Assembly (NCBI GenBank): GCA_014529385.2
Contig: CM043962.1
Span: forward strand, 126,198,970 to 126,262,969
Source of the DNA: Adiantum capillus-veneris
Taxonomy: Eukaryota; Streptophyta; Polypodiopsida; Polypodiales; Pteridaceae
DNA length: 64,000 nt
Direction of reading: 5' to 3'
The translations under genes and the position numbers were made by a program. This document shows, piece by piece, positions 11,029 through 20,745 of the stretch. How positions within the stretch are numbered: position 1 is the stretch's first letter; every line of letters starts with the position of its first letter. The notes under the pieces are model-generated. The model saw only the letters and a list, made by a program, of their open reading frames with translations. It was not told where the DNA came from and ran no database searches.

Positions 11029-11983
11029 ATCGCCGATATTTCAGTTCTTCAATTCCGCTCCCCGGGACGGGCAGCGGTCTTGTGGCAGGCAACCTGTAGC
11101 CTGCTACAGTGTCACTTTCACTTTCACACGACAGTAGTTTACAGTTGGGCTTTGGTCAGTTGGTCTTTGGTCTGGTCGGTTCACACTTGGGCAGAGACAC
11201 GTGGCAGGGTGGTCTAGTGGACATCGTATCCAGGTCACCACCGCCACCCAGTGGGGATAGACTTAGATGATGTTCTTTATGAGCCGTTGGTGGCTCTTGA
11301 TGATTGTACATATGAGTAGTCGTTTTGGGGCCTGTGGCATTATCTTGTACGTAGTCGTCTACAGTGGGTCTTTACACAGAGCACGTTTTCACCATCCCGA
11401 CACATCTGAGCCTCGACACCCCCATTGTACCTGTGAGTCCTGGGCTGGAGCTGAGTGTGCTGCCACGCCATAGTCTGTATCAGTCTTTGAGATAGTCGAT
11501 TCATATGTTATGGTCTGCTCTTGTGTCTTTGCGAGCTCTGTTGACGTCTATTGTTCCTTCTTGTTCAGTCTGTTTGAGGGAGATTCAGTCTGTTTGAGTG
11601 AGATTGTCACGCACATTGCACTGAGTGAGATTGTCACGCACATTGCACTGAGGACTACCCACTGTAGAGAGCACGACACATTATCCGCGCTACAGGTGCT
11701 CTCATTTTGGCGATCACGGTGGGACCTCAAAGGAAGTCTCACTCTTGTGGAGACAAAATCGTGAAGCTAATCGGTTGTTACCTGGCTCTGCACACTTGCT
11801 TACACTGTGTAGATAGTCTGCAAGTCTGGTCCTCTCTCGTGCTGGTCCAAGTCCTAGTCCTCGTCCCTGGTCCTTGGTCTTTGGTCCTGGTCTAGTCCTC
11901 GCCCTGGTCCAGCCCTCCTCGTCCTGCCAGCTAGGGGGTCTAGTCACTGGTCCTGGACCAGGTGGTCTAGTCACTCTCCTCAC
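11029..11983 (+). other. Spacer between the extra ORF and gag, with short tandem repeats
   Basis: No gene is visible. A direct repeat built on GAGATTGTCACGCACATTGC occurs twice at 11599-11652. A GGTCCT/CTCGTCC-type minisatellite spans about 11838-11972. The stretch may be the untranslated leader of the following gag. Confidence 0.4.
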
Positions 11984-12049
11984 TTGTTCTGTGTTAGACC
12001 TGTGCTGTTCACTGTTCACTGCATGACACATACAAGGCGGTCAGTTGAG

Positions 12050-13654
12050 CGTCAAAGCGCACTACTGAGCCCTCTGAAGCACTATAACAAAAGACGCCCT
12101 GTGGTTTCTAGTAGAAGTCCATTAACCTCATCAACCTTACCTCCACATACGACATCCCCCATTCCTTCAACCGGTTCCACATCTTCTAGATCACCTTCTC
12201 CAGTAAAGCTCTCTCCTATTCTGCTACAGCAGGCTATTGAGCAACAGGCTCAACAAGGGGCCATGGAGGCGTTGGCTAGCGTGTTGGCCAAGGTAAACAT
12301 CAAGTTCCCCACCTTCAAAGGACTCTCCTCAGAAGATGCGGACGACCATGCACGGAGGTTCGTATCTCTCTGTAGAGGACGTGGTCTTAACGGGGAAGAT
12401 GCTTATCTGGTACTTTTTCCATCCACCTTGGACGGCTTAGCAGACAAATGGTACAGCCAGTTTGCAGAGAATCATTTTGCAACTTGGGCAGACTTAAGAC
12501 AACAGTTCTGTGCAGCTTTCAGGCCGGGCGACTACCAAGAGAAAGTGTTGGATGAGTTGGCCAACATGGTGCTCTAGCCAGAGGAGACTTTTGCAGAGCT
12601 TATGACCAAAACCAAGTCTCTGGTTGCCAAGCTTCCCCAGCAACCTGGTGAATTCATGGTTAAGAACTGGGTGGAGAAGGCGCTTCCAAAAACCTCTCAG
12701 CAAAAACTCCGGAAGAGCCTCCAACCTGACGCCACTCTGGAGGAATTCATCGCAACTGCTACTAGAATAGAGGGGGCTAGGAAGCTGTTCAACAACTCTC
12801 CTCACATAGATACTCCCTCTGTGTTCTCCGAAGGAAGTCCTGCTGATCCTTTGACTTCCTTGCGCAGGGAACTCGAAGCCCTCAAACTACAACGCGCCCT
12901 CCAAGAAGAGAAATCAATCTCTCTGAGACAAGAGAAACCATCGCACCTTGAGGCTTTGGATCAAATCAAGAGAGAACTAGAAGAGCTTCGGTCTCAGCAG
13001 GAGACCAAAGCTATGGTATGGTGCAGCTCTTGTCGTTCTCCTGGACATCCTCCACAGGACTGTCCCCTTCGGGCTTATTGCCACTTCTGTGAAAAATCTG
13101 GGCACGAAGATAAGGATTGTTACTATATCAAAGGATTGCGACAAATACAACAAAATCTAGGTCCTTCTCTCCGACAAGGGCTAGCACCTGCATCCAACAT
13201 GGTCTCACCCTACGGCCATCAAAACCCATTGTCTCCTCTGCTGACAACACCCCCTATGCAGCAAGATATGCACAATAGCTTTGCACCCCACAGCTTTTAT
13301 CATGCCAATACTCCCTCAGTTCCCCAAAGTTTCTACACCTCAGCCTCCAACACCATGCAACAACAAGAGCAGCGACCACCTCGTCCCCCGTTTCGCATGT
13401 CTAATCGGCCAATCCTATGCTACAGATGCGGTGAATATGGGCATTACCAAAGTAAGTGTCCTTTACCTGAAGGGTCTCCTCCTTGCAGACATTGTCCGGA
13501 GTCTAAGGACCACTACAGTAAAGATTGTCCCAAACAAAGGGCATCATCATCTTCAGGCCCAAATCAAAATCAACAAGAGTTTACATTCCCGAAAATCAAT
13601 CTAATCACAGTGAACACCACCCCTCAGCCAGCACCTACTACACATACAGTTTAG
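12050..13654 (+). pseudogene. Ty3-type gag with tandem zinc knuckles, one in-frame stop
   Basis: The frame runs from a Ser/Pro-rich leader into a Retrotrans_gag capsid domain (FPTFKGLSSEDADDHARRFV, LADKWYSQFAENHF, WADLRQQFCAAF). A TAG at 12575-12577 interrupts it, and the same frame continues from 12578. Beyond a charged helical stretch lie several Cys/His knuckles: CSSCRSPGHPPQDC, CHFCEKSGHEDKDC, CYRCGEYGHYQSKC and CRHCPESKDHYSKDC. Multiple knuckles fit the Tat/Ogre group. Apart from the single stop the frame is intact for about 500 codons, so it is younger or better preserved than its neighbours. Confidence 0.8.
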
Positions 13655-13860
13655 CCACAACAAGCAGCAAAGCCTACTGGGGTGCTCACTCGAGCACAAA
13701 GAGCAGCCCTGGGTTTAAGTTTGCCAACGAGACCCCTGGACTACCATATCCATTGCACAAATATTGTCTCTTGAAGCGAGTCTGCACCATGCAAGAGCTT
13801 ATGGACCATGGTGCGGTCAGCTACATACTGATGAAGTAAAAGCTGGAGTTTACCACAGAA
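13655..13860 (+). other. Gag-pol junction remnant without a clear domain
   Basis: Short frames follow the gag but no protease motif is visible before a different element type begins near 13860. I see nothing further to support here. Confidence 0.3.
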
Positions 13861-14665
13861 GAACCTCCGGCCGCTAACCACAACTCTCAGCAACAACGAA
13901 CAAATTCGAGAGTCTTGTGAAAGTCAACCGCAAAGGCCTCGTTTCACGTCTCAACAACAAGACACCTTATCACAAGAAGGCCAAAAGCTTTGGATGCTTT
14001 CAAACAGGGTATAACCGTTCTAGTTGTCGCCATCGCACGGATAGACCAGCGGAGCAGACGCCCGCACCGACGGTCGAAAGAACCCCAACGCCACCTCCAG
14101 CTAAGAGAGCTAGACCCGCTTTGAACCTAGTACCTGATATCTATAACATATGTCTTGAAAGTACAAATGAATTGTGTCGAGCATATGGCAAAGTTAACGG
14201 CTTCAAAGCCCTAATTTTCTTTGACCCAGGAGGTACAGAGAACTTCATTCATCCAGAATTCTTGAAGCAGATGCACTTTGATTATGATGCAGAGGGTGGA
14301 GTACCGGCATTGTACTGAGTTCAAGTAATATAAAGAAACATTGAAAGGGACGCCAAGGTTTGGGGCCAGTACTCTTTGGGGTGGAATTCCACCACTCCGT
14401 GTCTCATGTGCTCTCTCTCTCTCTTTCAGTTCAGTTATTATTGAAGTGCTAAAAGTGGTACCGCTCATTGGTGCTCTTTCAGTGACTATACAAGATTATC
14501 ATGGAACAGCAGATTTCCATATTATGAAGTTTGGGCAATTGCGACGATCTCTTGGGCATGCCTTGGCATGACAAGAATGATGCGACTCTCCAGGTTCGGA
14601 ACCGAACCATCACCGTGATGTAGAAGGGCAAGCCAGTCTTCCTTCGGTTGTCCGAACAAAACCCT
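13860..14665 (+). pseudogene. Gag end and retropepsin of a second Ty3 element, split by a 152-bp insert
   Basis: A degenerate knuckle (CFQTGYNRSSC) and a Pro/Arg-rich linker lead into a protease with active-site strand LIFFDPGGTENFIHPEFL. The domain breaks at 14305 and resumes at 14458 in another frame (PLIGALSV, then LGMPWHDKNDATL). The insert 14306-14457 is flanked by GTACC on both sides. Removing the insert plus one GTACC (157 bp) rejoins the reading frame. This protease type (DPG) is chromovirus-like and differs from the preceding gag. Confidence 0.65.
14306..14457 (+). repeat. 152-bp LTR-derived insert flanked by GTACC
   Basis: The insert resembles a segment seen at 15110-15230 and 20330-20372 (CATTGTACTGAGTTCAAG, GGCGCCAAGGTTTGGGGCC, a short (CT)n, TTATTGAAGTGCTAAAAGT). 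That makes it the R/U5 end of an LTR. It lies inside a protease coding region with 5-bp GTACC copies at 14301-14305 and 14458-14462. It lacks the rest of the LTR, and the left GTACC also occurs in the source copy, so microhomology is an alternative to a target duplication. Confidence 0.6.
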
Positions 14666-15221
14666 AAATAACCTCTCTAGCTGTTTTATAGTTAGATACA
14701 GTTAACTCTGTTTGAGAAAGTGAAGAAGAAGCAAAAGAAGTTCCCACCAATTTATGAGACCCCATCCGATGGGGCCCAAGTGACATAAAGGCATTAAAAT
14801 AAAGCAATCACACACACACGCACGCGGGTGGAGAGAAGATGACATTGCAGCTGTACGGATTTCCGGATTTTACGTTGACATGCTGACGTGGCAGAGCTGT
14901 ATAGATTTCCACGTTTTACAGTGATTGCTGACGTGGCAGAGTTGTACGGACTTCAGCTTTTGTGCTGGCAGCTTTTGGGCATCTGCTTTTGGGCCAGTTG
15001 CTTTTAAGTTTGAAGGCTTTTCATGTAAACTGCTTTTCATAGGCCAAGGGCCTTTAAATATGTGCAACAGGCTCATTCTCTAGCACGCTTCGGTGAGAAG
15101 GTGCAGAGCGCAAGTACCAACATTGTACTGAGTTCAAGTAATATAAAGCAATACCGAAAGGGGCGCCAAGGTTTGGGGCCACTACTCTCTCGGGTGGAAT
15201 TCTTCCACTTCGTGTCGCGTG
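14666..15221 (+). repeat. LTR fragment interrupted by a LINE (left part)
   Basis: There is no coding region. Two related stretches containing GTACGGA and GCTGACGTGGCAGAG repeat at 14845-14915 and 14918-14955. The right end carries TAATATAAAGCAATACCG and GGGGCGCC, a motif shared with LTRs at about 32400, 35000 and 37410. The LTR runs into a (CT)n tract and resumes after the LINE at 20341. Confidence 0.6.
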
Positions 15222-15222
15222 T

Positions 15223-15301
<79 letters not shown>
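15222..15301 (+). repeat. (CT)40 microsatellite at the LINE 5' side
   Basis: About 40 CT units. In the homologous sequence at 14410-14430 the LTR has only a short CT run at this place, with no LINE in it. This tract is therefore the left remnant of the insertion target, probably expanded later. Confidence 0.85.
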
Positions 15302-15306
<5 letters not shown>

Positions 15307-15394
15307 CGCCATCTCTCTCCCTCTTTACCATGCTTTCGTTTAGGGTTTGCTCCTGTATTTTAAGGTTCGCGACCTGTTTTTAGGGCTCGTGTTC

Positions 15395-15435
15395 TTTTTT
15401 TTTTTTTTTTTTTTTTTTTTGGGGGGGGGGGGGGT
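15395..15435 (+). repeat. Poly(T)-poly(G) homopolymer junction
   Basis: About 26 T are followed directly by about 15 G within the LINE leader. Adjacent homopolymers of this length are rare and may be a slippage hotspot or an assembly-sensitive spot. Confidence 0.8.
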
Positions 15436-15497
15436 TGTTGGACAGATCTGCGTTTTAGGGTTAGCTGCATTTTCTACACTTTAGAAACATCAATCCT

Positions 15498-15500
<3 letters not shown>

Positions 15501-15555
<55 letters not shown>
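15501..15555 (+). repeat. (CT)n tract immediately before the LINE start codon
   Basis: About 27 CT units end exactly at the ATG at 15556. Either it is part of the LINE leader, or the LINE 5' junction is here and 15302-15500 is older DNA. Confidence 0.75.
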
Positions 15556-15557
<2 letters not shown>

Positions 15558-16425
15558 GTCATCCCCAACCTCACCTATGGCAACAAGCAAACTCAAATAT
15601 ATGCTTCACTCCAAACGAATTTCCATCATTGAATTGGAAATGAAAGCATGGAGAAAAGAGATGGAAGATTGGAGGAACGCGAAGACCGTTTTCCTCCGAG
15701 AAAATGAAGAAAAGGAGAAGAGGTGGAAGGACGAGAAGGATCATCTTCTCAACAAGATCGCCACGTTGGAGAATAGCATTTTGGACCTCCACAAAGAAGT
15801 GTTGGAAACACGGTCAAAAAATGGGCTTGAAGAGGGGGAATTCCAGCCCTCTTTGAGGGAAGAAATTGACAACATCAATGAGGAGAAGAAGTCATGGGCC
15901 GCGGTCATATCCGAAACGCAAAAGAAAGTAGAGGAGGCCGAAAAATGGATTGAGGTTGCCAAGAAAGGGAAAGGTAAGGAAGCTCCTTGTACACCCACTC
16001 TTATCAACATGACCCTCGAAGAGGAACAAAGAAGGAGGATGCGGGCTCTACATGTGAGGGTAACCGGCCTCAAGGACATAAACAATGTGGAAAAAGAGGT
16101 CACAAGCCTCACATCAATGATGGGGGTGGAGAAGCCTTCACACACAAAGGCATGGAGAGTGGGCAAGAAGAGTGAGGGCCCCGGAGAATCTTCAAAGAAA
16201 AGAGCTCTCATACTACGCTTCCCTTCATTGGAAGAGAAGAAGGAATTCTTGAGGAAGAGACCTACTCTCAAGAAGACAGGTATTTTCTTAGGCGATGACC
16301 TCACTCTCTCACAACTTGCGCATATGAGAGAAGTAATGCCCGAGATTCAAGCGGCAAGGGAGAAGGGGAAGATGGCCTTTTACAGAGATGGTCGGGTGGT
16401 GATTGTAGAGCGGCGCTCTACATGA
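15556..16425 (+). CDS. LINE copy 1, ORF1-like protein (coiled coil and RNA-binding region)
   Basis: 289 codons. Residues about 1-110 are Lys/Glu-rich heptads, a likely trimeric coiled coil. A linker follows, then a region with RALHVRVTGL and RALILRFPSLEEKKEFL, which resembles the RRM-plus-C-terminal-domain layout of L1 ORF1 proteins. The last residues (FYRDGRVVIVERRS) run straight into the endonuclease frame: the TGA at 16423 is in the same frame as the downstream EN/RT, and the sister copy near 38830 has CGA there. In L1-like elements ORF1p coats the RNA. Here it may be the N-terminus of a fused protein. Confidence 0.75.
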
Positions 16426-18372
16426 CGGTGCGAGACCTATGGGACCACATTGAGGATGGCGACTTGGAATTGTAATGGGTCTATGAGGTTGGATGTTGGT
16501 GCCTTTGAGGACAGTTTCAGAGACAAGGACATTGTTTTCTTTTCAGAGACTCACCAGGCCCCTGGCCAACTGTTGCCACATGTGGTGGGATACAAATGGG
16601 AGACAGCCCACAGAACAGTCACGAGATCTGAGCATGGGAGTAGAGGTTCAGGAGGAGTAGCGGTGTTGTTTAGGGAGGAGCTACAGCCACTACTACATAT
16701 TGTACGGAGAGATGATCAGGCTAGATACATGTGGGTGAGGCTGAGAGCTGGCACAGGTCGATTTCTATATATTGCTATATGTTACTTCCCCCCCAGTACG
16801 TCAGTATATGCTGTATCCAGAGGACAGTCGCCTTTCTCAATTCTAGATGATGATATATGGGAGTTTTCTAGGGATGGTGATATCATCCTCCTAGGAGACT
16901 TCAATGCTCGAACGGGCAACTGTCAGACAGTCTTCTACGACACTTCAGATGAGATGCTTAGAGAGTTGGATGTGGGTGAGCTGGGGTTTGACAGATGCTC
17001 ACATGACAGAGAGCAGACTGAGTATGGGAGATACCTCACGGAGATGACGACTACACATGGGCTAGCCATACTTAATGGCTTACAGCGGTTTCCTGGAGCA
17101 GCAGGCTTCACATGCTTTCCACACAGACATGGGGCCAGTACAGTGGACTATGTTATGACACAGCCGAGCTTTATTCCTTGTATTCAAGGTTTCACAGTGG
17201 GAGCCAGACCAGTGGGCGTAGCAGTGGATCATGCTCTCTTGACACTGTCCGTATCTTTTCAGTTTAGTACAGCCCAGAAATCAGGAGGCAGGTCACACAC
17301 CCGTTTTACATTTACACCAAAGACTGACTCGGTTTATACGGAGGCGATCTGGGATCGTCTATGCACAGTTGCTCCAGGCCTCTCAGTAGAGGAGTGCACT
17401 ACTTTACTGACTGAGACACTACATGATGCAGCATCAGAGGCATACCCACACACTCAACCGGATCGGAGGCGACATTCTGGGAGCATGCCCCAGAATAGTT
17501 GGTATGATGAGGAGTGCAGAGAGATGAGAGCCCAGCTTCAGAGGGATCTTCATTTAGGAGTCATCACCTACAGACAGTCGCGGATTGCTTTCCGACGCCT
17601 TGTGCGAAAGAAGAAACGAGCTTACCTGGCCCAGATGGAGCGAGACTTGTATCAGTTGTTCTTGAGTAGAGACTCAGGCGAGGCATGGCGACTCTTCCAT
17701 GAGCACTCCCCTCCCCCAGTGATTACTTCTCCTGATGTGTGGGGCAAGTATGCGACATCGTTATATACGGTTCCTGGGCAGGATCCCCTTCCAGATCCTA
17801 CAGAGCCATGTCCACCTACGAGCACCTTCTTTACCACTGAGATGGTAAAGAGAGCCATTGACAGGATGAGGACCAGGAGGGCTTACGATCATGACGGTCT
17901 AGTAGCGGAGCACTTTATACATGCTAGGGATATGCTGATGGAGGTTCTTGCAGTGTTGTTCAATCGTGCCATGTGTGAGGGATTACCTGAGACTTGGAGG
18001 TTGTCTACTATTGTGCCTATATTCAAGGCAGGTGATCCTACAGAGCCTGGAAATTACCGCACTATTATGGTTGGACACACACTAGCACGATTGTATGCAT
18101 CCATTATTGAGCAGCAGTTGAGTAACTGGGCAGAGGGTGAGGGTGTACGGGCAAAGGGACAGGCAGGTTTCAGGAGGGGTTTCTCCACTCTTGACCATAT
18201 TTTGACACTCAGAGCTATCATTGAGGAGGGCAGGTCACATGGGAGACGGATTTATTGTAGCTTTGTGGATTTCCGCAAAGCATTTGACATGGTACCGAGA
18301 GCTCGACTGATGCGCAGACTGCAGGAGATGGGGGTGCCCACAATGTTGATTTGGGGAATTATGGCTTTATAA
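16426..18372 (+). CDS. LINE copy 1, endonuclease and N-terminal reverse transcriptase
   Basis: In-frame ATG at 16456. The AP-endonuclease motifs are complete: TWNCNG, FSETHQ, YFPPSTSV, LLGDFNART, TVDYVMT and VDHALL, covering the metal-binding and catalytic Asn/Glu/Asp/His positions. A basic linker leads into the RT fingers (RAYDHDGLVAEHFIH, FKAGDPTEPGNYRTI, GQAGFRRGFSTLDH, VDFRKAFDMV). A TAA at 18370-18372 replaces a Tyr codon (TAC) seen in the sister copy at about 33000. The enzyme nicks target DNA and primes reverse transcription from the nick. An intact endonuclease suggests recent activity. Confidence 0.85.
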   Translation, partial: RCETYGTTLRMATWNCNGSMRLDVGAFEDSFRDKDIVFFSETHQAPGQLLPHVVGYKWETAHRTVTRSEHGSRGSGGVAVLFREELQPLLHIVRRDDQARYMWVRLRAGTGRFLYIAICYFPPSTSVYAVSRGQSPFSILDDDIWEFSRDGDIILLGDFNARTGNCQTVFYDTSDEMLRELDVGELGFDRCSHDREQTEYGRYLTEMTTTHGLAILNGLQRFPGAAGFTCFPHRHGASTVDYVMTQPSFIPCIQGFTVGARPVGVAVDHALLTLSVSFQFSTAQKSGGRSHTRFTFTPKTDSVYTEAIWDRLCTVAPGLSVEECTTLLTETLHDAASEAYPHTQPDRRRHSGSMPQNSWYDEECREMRAQLQRDLHLGVITYRQSRIAFRRLVRKKKRAYLAQMERDLYQLFLSRDSGEAWRLFHEHSPPPVITSPDVWGKYATSLYTVPGQDPLPDPTEPCPPTSTFFTTEMVKRAIDRMRTRRAYDHDGLVAEHFIHARDMLMEVLAVLFNRAMCEGLPETWRLSTIVPIFKAGDPTEPGNYRTIMVGHTLARLYASIIEQQLSNWAEGEGVRAKGQAGFRRGFSTLDHILTLRAIIEEGRSHGRRIYCSFVDFRKAFDMVPRARLMRRLQEMGVPTMLIWGIMAL

Positions 18373-20004
18373 AAATCAGTGATGGGACAAATACGCACCC
18401 CAGAGGGGATATCTGACTTAGTTCACTCCACTATCGGGGTGAAACAGGGTTGCCCATTGTCTCCTACTCTATTTGGTATGTATGTTGATGAGGTGTCTGA
18501 TTACATTGACAGAGAGGGTGATAGAGGTGCCCAGCTGGCAGGGACCTGGATCCCATTGTTGTTATATGCTGATGATATTGTCTTGATCTCTGACTCACCA
18601 GAGGGTATGCAGCGACAGTTGGATGCATTACACAGTTTTGCAGAGGATAGTGGATTGTCTGTAAACCTTGGTAAAACCAAGGTCATGGTGTTTAACACCA
18701 CACCGCAGTGGATCAGGAGATCGGTACCGACCTTCACGTATGGTCAAGAGATTGTGGAGTATACAGATGCATACACTTACCTTGGGATAGTCTTCACTGG
18801 GCCAAGGTTTTCTTTGGGGAGAGCAGCAGAGACTAGACTGACCAGAGCTTATGCGGCCTTGGGAGGCTTGGAGAGGATGTGTTTGCAGGTTCAGTTCCAG
18901 GAACCTCGGACAAAGTTATGGCTCTTTGATACTTTAGTAGCCTCAGCTATGATGTATGGGGTACAGGTATGGGGACCTTCTGTAGGCCAGGATGGTTGGA
19001 GACGTATGGAGAGGCCCTTGGTATCTATGATCTCCCGATTGATTAGAGCCAAGGCCTCCGTACCTCACGCGATCATTCGAGCAGAGCTAGCTGCCTCCCC
19101 CATGGAGATTGAGGCGCTTACCAGATCAGTGTCCTTTGTGCACAGCCTATGGGATACTACTAGAGACAGATATGCTAGACTGGCCCTTGAGTCTTCCAGA
19201 CAGTTAGCTCTACAGGGGGACACTTCATGCTGGTATGCACAGATGACTTCATGGTTTCAGACGCATGGCTTCACCATGGACACGTTGCCCCCTTTCCAGT
19301 ATTCTCTTCAGGCACCCTCGCTGTCTCTTACACGGGTGGAGATCACTAGACTCATTCGTCAGGACCTGATCCAGCTCGACACCAGGAGGACATGGATAGA
19401 GCCGCCTCAGGAGTTGAGCACGAAGATGGCTTTCTATAGAGAGCATCTTCTCCACCTCACAGGAGATGGGTTTGTGATTCGACCCAGCTACATGGACACA
19501 CATATGTCTCATGGTTTGCGTTGTGCCATTGGTCAGATACGCACATCCTCACATCAGCTCGAGATTGAGACTGGTAGATTCAGAGGGATACCAGCAGACA
19601 GCAGGATATGCCGATTATGCCAGAGAGAGCCAGAGACAGAGTTGCACTACGTATGTCATTGCACAGTGTTCTATGAGATACGGGGGCGTTTCCACTGCTT
19701 ATTCAGAGAGGGTTTTGGTCCTCTATCTAGGGTCATGAGTTATGAGGATCAGAGATGTCTTGGACTATATCTACTTGAGTTACACAGGTGTAGAGACACT
19801 TTACTGGGGAGAGCTAGAGAGAGGCAGTCCCAGAGACACATTACAGATTTCTTTTCACTAGATATGGGACAGCCAGAGGAGCAGCCACCACTGCAGAGCT
19901 CGTCCCACACTCATTCGACCACTACTGGCACTCTCATCGACCGAGCATTGGAGCTACAGAGATACAGACGACCGCGACTGAGGAGAGGAGCTACACAGCA
20001 TTGA
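18373..20004 (+). CDS. LINE copy 1, RT palm/thumb and C-terminal Cys/His motif
   Basis: The frame continues after the TAA. It has GVKQGCPLSPTLFGMYVDE and the catalytic box YADD (18565-18576), both intact. Farther on, a long helical thumb/linker region precedes CRLCQREPETELHYVCHC, a Cys/His zinc motif typical of LINE C-termini. The tail is Gln/Ser/Thr/Arg-rich. No RNase H domain is visible. With the stop at 18370 this half is not translated from the normal start. Confidence 0.8.
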   Translation, partial: KSVMGQIRTPEGISDLVHSTIGVKQGCPLSPTLFGMYVDEVSDYIDREGDRGAQLAGTWIPLLLYADDIVLISDSPEGMQRQLDALHSFAEDSGLSVNLGKTKVMVFNTTPQWIRRSVPTFTYGQEIVEYTDAYTYLGIVFTGPRFSLGRAAETRLTRAYAALGGLERMCLQVQFQEPRTKLWLFDTLVASAMMYGVQVWGPSVGQDGWRRMERPLVSMISRLIRAKASVPHAIIRAELAASPMEIEALTRSVSFVHSLWDTTRDRYARLALESSRQLALQGDTSCWYAQMTSWFQTHGFTMDTLPPFQYSLQAPSLSLTRVEITRLIRQDLIQLDTRRTWIEPPQELSTKMAFYREHLLHLTGDGFVIRPSYMDTHMSHGLRCAIGQIRTSSHQLEIETGRFRGIPADSRICRLCQREPETELHYVCHCTVFYEIRGRFHCLFREGFGPLSRVMSYEDQRCLGLYLLELHRCRDTLLGRARERQSQRHITDFFSLDMGQPEEQPPLQSSSHTHSTTTGTLIDRALELQRYRRPRLRRGATQH

Positions 20005-20328
20005 CGGAGACTACAACAGAAGATTCGAGCCATACTCTCTCGACATCCAGAGTGCAGATGAGGATGGATCCTCACCATTTCTTCCATCTTTGTTTCACAC
20101 ACTGTTACATCTAGTTTACCGGGTACCTATTGTATCAGCTGCTACACCCACGTAGTTTTAGATTGTAGTAGTAGTAGTAGTATTTTGTTCCACTTCTAGT
20201 TCTTTTCTAGTTCTTTTCTAGTTCTTTTGTACCCAGACATGGTATTAGATTCACTATTTTGTAACTGATTGGTCTCATAGGTCATTTTGGCCTTTTGAAG
20301 ACGTTAATATAACATTTCATTTCATTTC
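20005..20328 (+). other. LINE copy 1, 3' UTR with (ATTTC)3 tail
   Basis: Non-coding. It contains GTAGTAGTAGTAGTA (20167-20182), three TTCTAGTTCTTT units, and a conserved end CCTTTTGAAGACGTTAATATAAC followed by ATTTC repeats. The same end occurs in the other copies at 26967-27030 and 28071-28135 (minus strand). The tail is ATTTC-based rather than poly(A). Confidence 0.8.
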
Positions 20329-20544
20329 TCTCTCTCTTTTCAGTTCACGTGTTATTGAAGTGCTAAAAGTCTGCTCAGTTTGTTCTTTTCCATTGGCACG
20401 TAGTGTCCGTCTTGTGACATTGCCCGAGTCCTAGCTCAGGAATAGCTGATACAACTCTAACTGAGCAAGATAAGTCCTCTTCTTCCTAGGCGCCAGAAGG
20501 CTATCAGTGACTATCTATGAGTAATGGATCCTAGAAGCACCTCT
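20329..20544 (+). repeat. LTR fragment (right part) resuming after the LINE
   Basis: TCTCTCTCTTTTCAGTTCACG and TTATTGAAGTGCTAAAAGT match 14420-14456, confirming that the LINE split an LTR. The match then ends. No gene is seen in the rest. Confidence 0.6.
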
Positions 20545-20745
20545 CTCTAAAGTGTGGCTCTCGTCCCTCTACACTCCTCATCAAACCAACTATTCTGTGG
20601 CATACTCCCAAAACGTTGTCTACGCGCGGGTTGGGTGTATGGATATGCCCCTACTGTTGCATCATGTAAAGTCTCTGTCACTATCTGGGTAAGCTCCTCT
20701 ATTGGGCGTCTCGGCTTCTCGGCTCCTCTGTGGCCAAGTGTCTGT
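20545..20745 (-). mobile_element. Minus-strand LINE fragment
   Basis: Plus-strand ACTCCTCATCAAACCAACTA, GGCATACTCCCAAAACG and GGTTGGGTGTATGGATATGCC match the minus-strand LINE at 37745-37825 with changes. The segment corresponds to the linker between endonuclease and RT. It is an old scrap, with no coding capacity left. Confidence 0.6.

Larger units (their letters stand above)
15302..20328 (+). mobile_element. Near full-length non-LTR retrotransposon (LINE copy 1) in a (CT)n tract
   Basis: The order is 5' leader (15302-15555), coiled-coil/RNA-binding ORF1-like part, AP-type endonuclease, reverse transcriptase, a C-terminal Cys/His motif and a 3' UTR ending in (ATTTC)3 at about 20328, followed directly by TCTCTCTC. 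Both ends abut CT repeats. The host LTR resumes with the sequence expected after its own CT run, so the LINE inserted within the microsatellite. Two nonsense codons, TGA at 16423-16425 and TAA at 18370-18372, are the only obvious lesions in 1483 codons. Target duplications cannot be resolved inside a microsatellite. Confidence 0.85.

Noticed and set aside
15062-15343. Open frame with long Leu-Ser repeats
   Set aside because: It is simply the (CT)n microsatellite read in frame.
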